Of a stretch of DNA of 13,161 nt, positions 6,069 through 13,161 are shown one piece after another. A program made the position numbers and the translations under genes. Position 1 is the stretch's first letter. The number at the start of each line of letters is the position of its first letter. Below the pieces are notes generated by a model that was not told where the DNA came from, did no database searches, and was given only the letters and a program-made list of their open reading frames with translations. The stretch spans positions 1-13,161 of the forward strand of contig CBFGVX010000082.1 of assembly GCA_965652425.1 (NCBI GenBank). Direction: 5' to 3'. This DNA comes from JANSXG01 sp965652425 (GTDB taxonomy: Bacteria > Planctomycetota > Phycisphaerae > Phycisphaerales > UBA1924).

Positions 6069-7298
6069 ATGAGAACCCTGCTGTCAATCCTCGCCGCACT
6101 CGTGATGCTCACCCCGCTCGGGCACGCCCAATCCGGCGTGCAGAACCCCGCCGCACAACTCCAGCGCACGCTGCCGATCACGGCAAGGGACATCGAGATC
6201 CTCGACACCGTGCTCGAACTCTCCGATGCGCAGCGCCAGCTCATCGACGAACTCTTCCGCGATTTCGAGCAGCGCTTCCAGAGCGAAATCCGCGAGCGCG
6301 AACTGAAGATCAACGAACTCGTGGACGAGGGCCAGCTCCTGCAGGACGCCGACCTCCTCGGCGATGCGCAGCAGATCTGGTTCGACTGGATGACCGAGCG
6401 CAAGCAGCTCGAGCGGGTGTTCCTCGACGACCTCCGCCTCATCCTCGACGAATCGCAGATCGGCCTCTGGCCCATCGTCGAGCGCGAAATCCGGCGCAAG
6501 AACGAGATCGGCCGCGGGCGCATGGTCGGCGAACGCGTCGACATGATCCGATTCGTGCACGAGCACATCCCGGACTGGCAGGCCAACGAACAGCTCGCCA
6601 CCGAACTCCGCCAGTACGCCGAACGCATCGATCCTCCTCTGCGCCGGCGAGCCGAACTCCTCGACAGCGAACTCGCCCAGCAGTGGATGATGAAGCGCAT
6701 GGAGCACACCGAGGAGTGCATCGACCTCTACCGCCAGATCCTCGCCCAGCGCCAGCGCATCCGCGACCTCAACCTCGCCACGCTCGCCCGCATCAAAGCC
6801 GCGCTCCCCGAGGACACCGCGCGCGATCTCGAAGAGCGGTTCATCCAGCGCGAAGTCGAGCGCGCACGCGACTGGGGCACCGTGCACGAGCGCATCATCG
6901 CGGCGGGCAACCTCCCGTCACTCACCCCCGAGCAGCGCCAGCAGATCGAGCCCATCATCCGCGCCTACCTCGAACGCCGACCCGCCCTGCTCCGGCGCGT
7001 CTTCGATGAGATCCGCGCCGTGCAGGACACGCACCTGCCCAACAAACTCACGCAGGCCCTGGAGGGCAAGGGCGCCCAGACCACCATCGGCGAAGGCGCC
7101 GACGCCATCACCGTCTTCGCCCCTTGGGAAGTCGAGCGGATCGAATCGCTCGACGAGGCCTACAAGGCCCGCGCCGATCACGAGTACGGCACATGGAAGT
7201 CCATCCGGACCATCCTCACCCCCGAACAGCGCCTGACGCTGCCGCGCCCCACCGACGAGGTGCTCTGGAGCCGCGACATCCGCGAGCACGGCATGTAA
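6069..7298 (+). CDS. Secreted helical protein with LTxxQ-like motifs
   Basis: I do not recognise this 409-residue protein as a named family. Residues 1-20 form a signal peptide (MRTLLSILAALVMLTPLGHA), with probable cleavage at GHA-Q, so it should act in the periplasm. The rest is almost wholly charged helix rich in Arg, Glu and Gln, probably coiled-coil. Short motifs recur at helix starts: LSDAQRQ (51-57), LDESQ (126-130), LTPEQRQQ (285-292) and LTPEQRL (383-389). These resemble the LTxxQ motif of CpxP/Spy-type periplasmic chaperones, but the protein is more than twice their length. A Spy-like stress or metal-sensing role would be speculation. The ATG at 6069 has GGAGG at 6057-6061 with a 7-base spacer. 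The frame is open upstream to 5979, but that would bury the signal peptide. It is convergent with the next gene, with an 18-base gap. Confidence 0.8.
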   Translation: MRTLLSILAALVMLTPLGHAQSGVQNPAAQLQRTLPITARDIEILDTVLELSDAQRQLIDELFRDFEQRFQSEIRERELKINELVDEGQLLQDADLLGDAQQIWFDWMTERKQLERVFLDDLRLILDESQIGLWPIVEREIRRKNEIGRGRMVGERVDMIRFVHEHIPDWQANEQLATELRQYAERIDPPLRRRAELLDSELAQQWMMKRMEHTEECIDLYRQILAQRQRIRDLNLATLARIKAALPEDTARDLEERFIQREVERARDWGTVHERIIAAGNLPSLTPEQRQQIEPIIRAYLERRPALLRRVFDEIRAVQDTHLPNKLTQALEGKGAQTTIGEGADAITVFAPWEVERIESLDEAYKARADHEYGTWKSIRTILTPEQRLTLPRPTDEVLWSRDIREHGM

Positions 7299-7316
7299 CC
7301 GGCTCGCTCCTCGCCG

Positions 7317-8375
7317 TCACCCGCCCCGCAGTTCCTTCTCCCACGCCTCGAACGCGAACCGGTACACATCCGGCCGGAACTTGCCCCACTCGCCCAGCGA
7401 CGCCGGAACCTCGTACCGCTGCCACGCCTCGCTCGCCGGAACGCCCGCGCGCATCGCCTCGAGCGCCGCCTGCTCGGTGTGGCGCATCAGCTCCATGTAC
7501 GGCTTCAGCTCCGCGCGGCTCGCCACGCTCCCGTGACCCGGCACATACGCCGTCCGGTCGTCGTCCAGCAGATCATCCAGCTCCTCGATCCAGCGCGACG
7601 GCAGCGCATCGCCGTAGAACGGGAACAGACCGTTGAACACCAGGTCGCCGCAGAACACCACCCGCGGCGAGTCCACATGCACCGTCAGGTCGCTCGGCGT
7701 GTGACCCGATCGCTGACGCAGCGTCACCGAGCGCCCGCCCAGATCGATCGTCAAACGACGCTCCCGCGCGGGCATCAGCCCGTCGGGCAGCACCGTTTTG
7801 ATGTTCGAGTTCACCAGCCCCATCCCGTCCGGCTCGCCCTCCACCCGCGCTGCACGCTCGGCCATCAGTTCGCGCGTCGTCACCGTCGAGATGATCTTTG
7901 GCCCGCCGTCCACACGCAGGTAGCCCTCCAGCCCGTTCGAGTGATCGCCGTGCAGGTGCGTCAGCACGACATATTCCGGCCAGCGACCGGTCAGTTCTTT
8001 CGCGAGTTGGTTGATCCATCGCCCGCCCGCGGGCGTGTTGAACCCCTCGATGCACAAGACGCCATCGCTGCCCGCCACGATGCCGCCGTTGGAGACGGTC
8101 GTGTAGTCGCCGTTGGTCGTCACCGACACCACCGCCCACACCCCGTCCGCCAGTTTCTCCACCCGCGCGAACGGCGTGGTCAACTCCGGCTCGCCCTTCG
8201 GAACCTGCGCGAACGCCCGCCGAGCCATCACCGGAGCCGCGGCGAGCGCCATCGCCACATACGCCCCGCACCCGAGCGTGGTCCCGAGAAACCCGCGTCG
8301 GTTGACCGCGCAGGAGCACGAACTCTCGTGGACCGAGACAGACTTCGCCGACTCACAACCCTTGGCTTCGCTCAT
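7317..8375 (-). CDS. Tat-exported metallo-beta-lactamase-fold hydrolase
   Basis: This 352-residue protein is a zinc-dependent MBL-fold hydrolase. All expected metal ligands are present: HLHGDH (H140, H142, D144, H145), H225 (SGHTPSD), D244 (FCGDLVF) and H281 (PGHG). The N-terminus has a twin-arginine motif NRRGFL (25-30) followed by a hydrophobic stretch ending ARRAFA (51-56), so export of the folded, metal-loaded enzyme is likely. The architecture resembles SoxH-like and quinoprotein-relay MBL hydrolases, but the substrate is not evident and I see no partner gene. A 24-residue leader precedes the twin Arg and holds Cys at 7, 20 and 22. The ATG at 8375 has GGGAG 6 bases upstream. It is divergent from the lipoprotein gene at 8585 and convergent with the secreted helical protein. 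Confidence 0.87.
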   Translation of the reverse strand: MSEAKGCESAKSVSVHESSCSCAVNRRGFLGTTLGCGAYVAMALAAAPVMARRAFAQVPKGEPELTTPFARVEKLADGVWAVVSVTTNGDYTTVSNGGIVAGSDGVLCIEGFNTPAGGRWINQLAKELTGRWPEYVVLTHLHGDHSNGLEGYLRVDGGPKIISTVTTRELMAERAARVEGEPDGMGLVNSNIKTVLPDGLMPARERRLTIDLGGRSVTLRQRSGHTPSDLTVHVDSPRVVFCGDLVFNGLFPFYGDALPSRWIEELDDLLDDDRTAYVPGHGSVASRAELKPYMELMRHTEQAALEAMRAGVPASEAWQRYEVPASLGEWGKFRPDVYRFAFEAWEKELRGG

Positions 8376-8436
8376 CTCGTGCTCCCTCGTGGCAGGACCC
8401 CACCGATCACCGGCCCCCGGGGGACCGCTCCCTGAC

Positions 8437-8442
8437 AATATA
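8437..8442 (-). promoter_or_regulatory. Possible -10 box for the MBL hydrolase gene
   Basis: TATATT on the minus strand lies about 62 bases upstream of the ATG and stands out from GC-rich surroundings. No good -35 is found at the usual spacing, so this is a weak candidate. Confidence 0.25.
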
Positions 8443-8478
8443 CCCCCGATCCCCCGATCCTCACCCACCGGATTTCCC

Positions 8479-8507
8479 TTGGCATGGGGGGCATCGATAC
8501 CTATAAA
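8479..8507 (+). promoter_or_regulatory. Sigma70-type promoter for the repeat-protein genes
   Basis: TTGGCA (8479-8484) and TATAAA (8502-8507) are separated by exactly 17 bases. Both hexamers are near consensus in an otherwise GC-rich region. Transcription would start near 8514, giving a leader of about 70 bases before the lipoprotein gene at 8585. It probably drives 8585-12036 and possibly the PhnP-like gene after it. Confidence 0.65.
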
Positions 8508-8584
8508 GGTGGCTGCGTCCGTGTTCGCCGTACAGCCGAGATCCACGCGGCCACATCCGCCGCACCAGAAAGGCCCCTTTGACC

Positions 8585-10243
8585 ATGATGTTGCTCCGCA
8601 CCTGTGTTCGGTCCGTCACGATCACGATGCTGATCTCCGCAGCCGGATGCTCGGCCGCCCTGCTCACGGCCTGCGAGAACGAGGATGCCTCCGCATCCGC
8701 TGCGCGCTCCACAGCAGATCCATCGCCCGCCGCCGAGACCCGCGAACCGTCACCGGGCGACGAACTCCGGGAGCAGTCTCGCGGTCTCCTCGCCGAACTC
8801 GCGAAGCGGGTCACAGATATCACCGATCCGACCGAACTGGGCTACATGCGATATCAACTCGCACTTGAATTGGCTCAAGCGGGAGAAACCGAACAGGCCG
8901 TTCGAGAAGTCCAGGCGATCACCGACCCGGCCACTCGTAAGCAAGCATGCATGGCCGCTGCCTCTTACGTTGCCGCCCAAGGCGATCCAACAAGCGTCGA
9001 CGAGTTGCTCGCCGATATCTCAGACGAATCGTTTCAGCCCATGCTGAGGAGTATCCGTCTCACGGCACACGCATACGCGGGCAACTTGGAACAAGCCAAC
9101 GGAATACTTGAGCAGATGCACAGCGCGGGCCAGAAACTCGGCCCGAGCAAAGAATTCGACGAGGCCTCGATCCTCCTGCGCAGCGCGGAAGGCCTCGTAA
9201 AACGCGGCGACATCAAGGGCGCGCGGGCCGCGCTTGACCGCGCAGAAGACCTGCTCCGATCGCAGCAGGGTTCTGCGGTCATCGATCTGTTGCTCCAATC
9301 GCTCGGAACACTCCGCATCGAATGCGCAGACTTCGACAAAGCCGCAGAAGCTTCAACACTGATGAGTTCGGCGGATGTCGCTTCGATTCTTCGACATCGC
9401 ATCGCGATCGAACTGTCCGAAGAGGGCAAACCCCAGACCGCGAAGGACCTCGCCGATCTCGTCGAAGAACCGCGATTCCGGGCACTCGCAATGGCCGCGG
9501 TCGGAGAGGCATTCGCGAATGCCGGAGATTCAGACGCGGCCGAAGCCGCCTTTGAAGCCGCGCGCACTTCGAGCCAGTCGATCGACGACCCCGGCCGTCT
9601 TCCGGGCGTCCTCTGCACCATCGCGCTGCACGAACACCGCTCCGGACGCACAGATCAGGCCAAACAGACACTCGACCGTGCCAGGGACGCGTCACCGAGT
9701 GCTTCGAGAGCGAGCACGCCGCCGATCCTTAAAGTCGCTCACACCTACAGCGAGATCGGGCATCCCGAGTCCGCCGATCAGATCGCCGAGCAGCAGTTGC
9801 AGACCGGCATCGACCCATCGAGCGGTCCTCTCGGCGGAGCGAACACTCTCCGACAGATCGCCGAGGTGCAGTCCGACCCCGCGGCCGCGAACAGCACACT
9901 CGAACGAGCCGAAGGCCTCATCGCCAACTCAACCGACCTGCCTGGCAATGTGTACACGCTGATGCGGATCGCGTCCTCGCACCGGGCCATCGGCAACGAC
10001 GAAGCCGCCGATCGGTGCATCGCTCGAGCACGCAAAATGGCGATGAACGCAGGCAGCACCGAGCAGATGACACGCGTCCTCGAGGTGATCGCGCGGGCCC
10101 ACGCCGAACAGGGAAACCTCGAAGCCGCGATCGCCATCCTCAATGACTTCGAAACGCCTCAGCAGCAGACTCTGGCGCTCTTGAAGATCGCGACCGCGCT
10201 GCGATTCGCAGCCAACCGAGCCGATGCGGGGATGGAGGAGTGA
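8585..10243 (+). CDS. TPR-like helical-repeat lipoprotein
   Basis: This 552-residue protein begins with a lipoprotein signal peptide. LLTAC (26-30) is a good lipobox with Cys30 as the likely lipidated residue; AAGC at 19-22 is a second possibility. A linker rich in Ser, Ala, Pro and acidic residues (31-60) follows. Residues about 60-545 are alpha-helical repeats of roughly 34-40 residues with TPR-like spacing, for example AxxxAxxGxxxxA (ALELAQAGETEQA, VIARAHAEQGNLEAA). Such repeats scaffold protein-protein contacts, so it probably acts as a membrane-anchored assembly or quality-control factor; the partner is unknown. The start is either ATG 8585 or ATG 8588; AGAAAGG lies about 11 bases upstream, and a TTG at 8579 is also possible. 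It is followed after 35 bases by a second repeat protein, apparently in one operon. Confidence 0.8.
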   Translation: MMLLRTCVRSVTITMLISAAGCSAALLTACENEDASASAARSTADPSPAAETREPSPGDELREQSRGLLAELAKRVTDITDPTELGYMRYQLALELAQAGETEQAVREVQAITDPATRKQACMAAASYVAAQGDPTSVDELLADISDESFQPMLRSIRLTAHAYAGNLEQANGILEQMHSAGQKLGPSKEFDEASILLRSAEGLVKRGDIKGARAALDRAEDLLRSQQGSAVIDLLLQSLGTLRIECADFDKAAEASTLMSSADVASILRHRIAIELSEEGKPQTAKDLADLVEEPRFRALAMAAVGEAFANAGDSDAAEAAFEAARTSSQSIDDPGRLPGVLCTIALHEHRSGRTDQAKQTLDRARDASPSASRASTPPILKVAHTYSEIGHPESADQIAEQQLQTGIDPSSGPLGGANTLRQIAEVQSDPAAANSTLERAEGLIANSTDLPGNVYTLMRIASSHRAIGNDEAADRCIARARKMAMNAGSTEQMTRVLEVIARAHAEQGNLEAAIAILNDFETPQQQTLALLKIATALRFAANRADAGMEE

Positions 10244-10278
10244 TACTCATCGCGAGCCCCACCCGGAGCCCCACGCCC

Positions 10279-12036
10279 ATGACGACGAAACGAATCCTCA
10301 TCGCGATCGCCCTCCTCGGAGTTGTCATCGCGGCATACTTCCTTTGGCCGCGCCCGCCGATCTCGATCCGCCCGATCCCGGCGGACAAACTCGTGCAAGA
10401 CTTCGACCCGGAAACAGCGACACCGGAAGAGGTGCGAGCGCAAGCTTGGCGCGTGTTCGACAAAATGGTGCCGATCGTCCAAGACCTACCATCTGATACA
10501 AATGAACAAGCCAATGCGAAGGATGCTGCCTTTCAGTCTCTGGCGATCCTCAGCGGTTGGCTCGGCGACATGGTCCGCGCTGAGACTTTGAGGGACGAGA
10601 TCTATGACCCGAATGACTGGAGCCGTGTGACGCCGACCATAGCTGCTTTCTACTCCAGAACGCAGCAAACAGAAGTGATCGAGTCACTTCTGGACTGGAC
10701 TACGGATGATGATTCAACCGCCCACGTGCTGTACTTCCTGACGATCGCTCGAGCGAGCAGCGGTGATATCGAAGGTGCGATCAAACTCGTTGAAGATCCA
10801 AGATTGATGAGGTCCCCAACCGGCAGGAGCGATCCGCATCACAAGTTCCATGCCATCCGCCACATCGTGCGAGCTGCGGCCGATGCTGGAGAACATGACC
10901 GCGCAAGGCTACTCACGGCTCAGGCCGAGGAACTGTACACACAGGCCGACATTGACCCTTACGAAGATAGGCTCGTGGATTGGCTGGTCAACATGCACTT
11001 CGACGCCCGTGATCTTGAATCCGCGCTGAGACTCCTGAACGAGAACGAAGCCATCCGTTATCAGCACTCCTCCATGAGAGAGTTCGATCCATTCATATCA
11101 CACAGGGAGCAGATCGCCAAGCTGCAAGCAATGAACGGCGACCTTCAGGCCGCCGCAGACACGCGCGAGCTGGGAAGCGGCTACTGGTTGTACGAATTGG
11201 AGCTCTACATCCAGCCCGCAAAGGAACTCGCTGCCTCTGGAAAACCTGAACTCGCAAGACAGCTTCTTCGAGAAGGTGTCGAGGAGATGCGTGCGAACAA
11301 CCAGCCCACGCAGGCACTCATCAGAATCGCGTCTACACAGCGCGAAATGGGCTTCAACTCAGACGCACAGGGTACGATCGAAGCGGTGTTGAATGAGAGC
11401 GACGACACCAGCACATTGTTACGCATCGCCGAATTTGAACGGGCCGGAGGCAATCTGGAAGCCGCTAAGTCAAGACTTCAACGAATCTCTGAGTCTCCCT
11501 TCACCTCTGAGGCACCGGAAGTTCGAAGCCGAATCCTGTTCGAGTTGTCCGGAGTGTATGCGGAACTCAGTGACAGCAAGAGCGTCTTGCAGCATCTTCA
11601 AACCGCCATTGAGAGCGCTGCCGAAATGGAGAATTCGAGAGACAAAGCATTACTTCTCTCCGACATCGCGGGCCTCCAAAGCGACTTTGATCAAACGGGC
11701 GCTCGCTCAACCTTCGGGTTGGCACTGTCCACGACAGAGAAACTCAAAGACGAACGTGCCGGTCTCTATGCCATCATCGCGAGGCAGCAGGTCGATTCTG
11801 GTCTTTTTCAAGATGCTTTGGAGACCGTAGAACGCACACTCAAATTCGATGAGGAGACTGGGGTGGACCTCGCGAAGATGATCTGCGCCCGCCTCGCCAC
11901 AAGCGGCCGAGTGACGGCGGCCATGGCCGTTGCAGATCAGGTTCAGGTCGAGTTCGGCAAGGTGGTGATGCTTGACCTAATCGCATCAGAACTAGCCGAC
12001 CAAGCACAGGAAATCGAACACGGGACCGCTTACTAG
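10279..12036 (+). CDS. Membrane-anchored TPR-like helical-repeat protein
   Basis: This 585-residue protein has one N-terminal membrane helix (residues about 5-23, ILIAIALLGVVIAAYFLW), then a Pro-rich linker (24-35) and a long helical-repeat domain. Repeats of the A-x-x-x-G-D/N-x-x-x-A type recur (IARASSGDIEGAI, IAEFERAGGNLEAA, LSGVYAELSDSKSV). No enzyme motif is seen. It should sit in the membrane with the repeats outside the cytoplasm, like its lipoprotein neighbour, and the two may share a complex. A GTG at 10240 overlaps the preceding stop and would add 13 residues, but its purine tract abuts the codon; ATG 10279 with CGGAG 11 bases upstream is preferred. Base composition is lower in GC than nearby genes: bases 10501-10560 hold 32 G+C of 60, against 46 of 60 at 12661-12720. 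Confidence 0.78.
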   Translation: MTTKRILIAIALLGVVIAAYFLWPRPPISIRPIPADKLVQDFDPETATPEEVRAQAWRVFDKMVPIVQDLPSDTNEQANAKDAAFQSLAILSGWLGDMVRAETLRDEIYDPNDWSRVTPTIAAFYSRTQQTEVIESLLDWTTDDDSTAHVLYFLTIARASSGDIEGAIKLVEDPRLMRSPTGRSDPHHKFHAIRHIVRAAADAGEHDRARLLTAQAEELYTQADIDPYEDRLVDWLVNMHFDARDLESALRLLNENEAIRYQHSSMREFDPFISHREQIAKLQAMNGDLQAAADTRELGSGYWLYELELYIQPAKELAASGKPELARQLLREGVEEMRANNQPTQALIRIASTQREMGFNSDAQGTIEAVLNESDDTSTLLRIAEFERAGGNLEAAKSRLQRISESPFTSEAPEVRSRILFELSGVYAELSDSKSVLQHLQTAIESAAEMENSRDKALLLSDIAGLQSDFDQTGARSTFGLALSTTEKLKDERAGLYAIIARQQVDSGLFQDALETVERTLKFDEETGVDLAKMICARLATSGRVTAAMAVADQVQVEFGKVVMLDLIASELADQAQEIEHGTAY

Positions 12037-12060
12037 CCCCTCCCCCGCTACCCTTCCCCC

Positions 12061-13098
12061 GTGCCCCAAACCCTCCCCGAAATCCTCTTCCTCGGCACCG
12101 GCACCTCCAGCGGCGTGCCGGTCATCGCCTGCGCCTGCGACACCTGCCGCTCGTCCGACCCGCGCGACAACCGCACCCGCACCGGGGCCGCCGTGCGCTG
12201 GACCGACGACTCCGGCCAGCCCCGCGTCGTCCTCCTCGACGCCGGGCCCGACCTGCGCACCCAGGCGCTCCGCCACAACCTCTGGCGGGCCGATGCCATC
12301 CTCTTCACCCACAACCATGTGGACCATCTCTTCGGCCTCGACGATGTGCGCCGGTTCAATGTCGCCATGCGCAGCCCCATCGACATCTACGCCGAGGAGC
12401 GCGTCTGGGAAGCCCTGCACCGCGTCTATAAGCATGTCTTCGACAAAGCCGCGAACATCAACGACTCCTTCGTCGCCGACCTGATCGAGCGTCGCATCGA
12501 AGACCCCGACGGTGCGAATACGCCCGACCCTCGCTCCGGGCGCTTGCCCGCCTCACAAGGCGGAGCTGCGGCCCCCATCGACCTCCACGGCATGCGCTTC
12601 ACCCCCGTCCGCCTGCTCCACGGCCACCTGCCCATCCTCGGCTTCCGCATCGAGCCCGTCCCCGGCACCGACCTCGCCCGGCGCGTCGAACGCTCGCCGC
12701 ACAACCCCTTCCCCTTCGCCTGGTGCACCGACACCTCGGCCATCCCCCCGAAATCCTGGCAGCCCCTCACCGGCCTGCGCGCCCTCGCCCTCGACGGCCT
12801 GCGCCACCGCTCCCACCCGACGCACTTCAACCTCGACCAAGCCATCAACGCCGCGGCGAGACTCCACGCCGACCAGACCTGGCTCATCCACATCGCCCAC
12901 GAAGTCCTCCACGCCCGCGATGAGCCCGACCTGCCCGAACCCATCCGCTTCGGCATCGACGGCCTCGTCCTCTCCTGCGACCAGCCGCCTCGCCTCGAGA
13001 CCGGCCCCAATCAGAGCCGATCCGTCCCACCCGTGGACAGGAGAAGCCCCGACGATCCCCAGCCGGTCCGGGCCGAACCGGCGGACGAGCCGTCCTGA
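12061..13098 (+). CDS. PhnP-like MBL-fold phosphodiesterase
   Basis: This 345-residue cytoplasmic metal-dependent hydrolase resembles PhnP, which opens 5-phosphoribosyl 1,2-cyclic phosphate in phosphonate breakdown. LGTGTSSGVPVIACACDTC (11-29) is the family opening, and its C24, C26 and C29 match the structural zinc cysteines of PhnP. HNHVDH (84-89), then GLDDVRRF, H187/H189, D224 (CTDTS), HPTHFN (252-257) and HIAHE (277-281) complete the metal and catalytic set. Two features exceed the family: an insert at about 150-172 (see the palindrome at 12533-12566) and a polar tail of about 38 residues. No phn genes are nearby, so the true substrate may be another cyclic phosphate. The GTG at 12061 is the only upstream start, since an in-frame stop lies at 12034. 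Its leader is nearly all pyrimidine, with no Shine-Dalgarno. It lies 24 bases after the repeat-protein gene. Confidence 0.87.
   Translation: MPQTLPEILFLGTGTSSGVPVIACACDTCRSSDPRDNRTRTGAAVRWTDDSGQPRVVLLDAGPDLRTQALRHNLWRADAILFTHNHVDHLFGLDDVRRFNVAMRSPIDIYAEERVWEALHRVYKHVFDKAANINDSFVADLIERRIEDPDGANTPDPRSGRLPASQGGAAAPIDLHGMRFTPVRLLHGHLPILGFRIEPVPGTDLARRVERSPHNPFPFAWCTDTSAIPPKSWQPLTGLRALALDGLRHRSHPTHFNLDQAINAAARLHADQTWLIHIAHEVLHARDEPDLPEPIRFGIDGLVLSCDQPPRLETGPNQSRSVPPVDRRSPDDPQPVRAEPADEPS
12533..12566. repeat. Palindromic mini-insert inside the PhnP-like gene
   Basis: Outer arms GCTC (12533-12536) and GAGC (12563-12566) enclose two hairpins: CGGGC-GCTT-GCCCG (12537-12550), and CCT-CACA-AGG (12551-12560), which can also extend to CCGCCT/AGGCGG. 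It encodes part of the segment PDPRSGRLPASQGGAAAP, which does not belong to the PhnP core. It resembles a small palindromic repeat that has entered the gene in frame. Only one copy is seen here. Confidence 0.5.
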
Positions 13099-13116
13099 TC
13101 CCTGCATGGGTGGCGT

Positions 13117-13133
13117 GGTCTTCTATGAAGACC
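13117..13133. terminator. Hairpin after the PhnP-like gene
   Basis: GGTCTTC (13117-13123) and GAAGACC (13127-13133) form a perfect 7-bp stem with a three-base TAT loop, 18 bases after the stop codon. No T-run follows, so it may be a terminator of the non-canonical kind or simply a dyad. The window ends soon after. Confidence 0.35.
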
Positions 13134-13161
13134 TGTCGCCTGTCAAGTGATCGCGGATCGG

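Noticed and set aside
4616..6721. 701-codon minus-strand open frame opposite gpsA and the secreted protein gene
   Set aside because: It spans two genuine genes and the palindromic element between them. The translation is low-complexity Arg/Ser and Gly/Asp/Glu, which marks a GC-rich shadow.
13106..13150. 14-codon open frame ATG to TGA after the PhnP-like gene
   Set aside because: It overlaps a hairpin, has no clear ribosome binding site, and is too short to support as a gene.

Overview
The window is a GC-rich bacterial chromosome segment with eight complete protein genes, one gene tail at the left edge, and no rRNA, tRNA, CRISPR array or insertion sequence that I could see. The gene mix suggests a member of the Planctomycetota, perhaps the Phycisphaerae. 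Pointers are a GpsA with a GDGQMG nucleotide-binding loop, secreted helix-rich proteins of unknown function, long helical-repeat lipoproteins, and generous intergenic spaces with large hairpins. This placement is inference; no marker gene is present.

Left part (1-2316). A gene tail ends in a clear Rho-independent terminator (106-144). A minus-strand gene for a stand-alone GspE-N/MshEN-type domain protein (159-650) is divergent from a small FHA-domain protein (1072-1539). FHA proteins read phospho-threonine and MshEN domains often bind cyclic-di-GMP, so this looks like a signalling patch, although no kinase or secretion ATPase is visible. A convergent minus-strand gene for a CII-like helix-turn-helix protein follows (1737-2228).

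Middle part (2291-7298). A minus-strand P1B-type heavy-metal ATPase (2345-4483) ends at a terminator and has an unusual CPA motif in its metal-transport helix. Divergent from it is gpsA, glycerol-3-phosphate dehydrogenase (4865-5899), which supplies the phospholipid backbone. A striking clover-shaped inverted-repeat element (5909-5987) separates gpsA from a secreted helical protein with repeated LTxxQ-like motifs (6069-7298).

Right part (7317-13161). A Tat-exported metallo-beta-lactamase-fold hydrolase (7317-8375, minus) is divergent from a plus-strand run of three genes. A near-consensus promoter (8479-8507) precedes a TPR-like lipoprotein (8585-10243). A membrane-anchored TPR-like protein (10279-12036) and a PhnP-like phosphodiesterase (12061-13098) follow closely. 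The two repeat-protein genes, especially the second, look less GC-rich than their neighbours. The PhnP-like gene carries a small in-frame palindromic insert.

No obvious new multi-gene system stands out. The best leads are the atypical metal ATPase, the two palindromic elements, the orphan MshEN protein and the repeat-protein pair.
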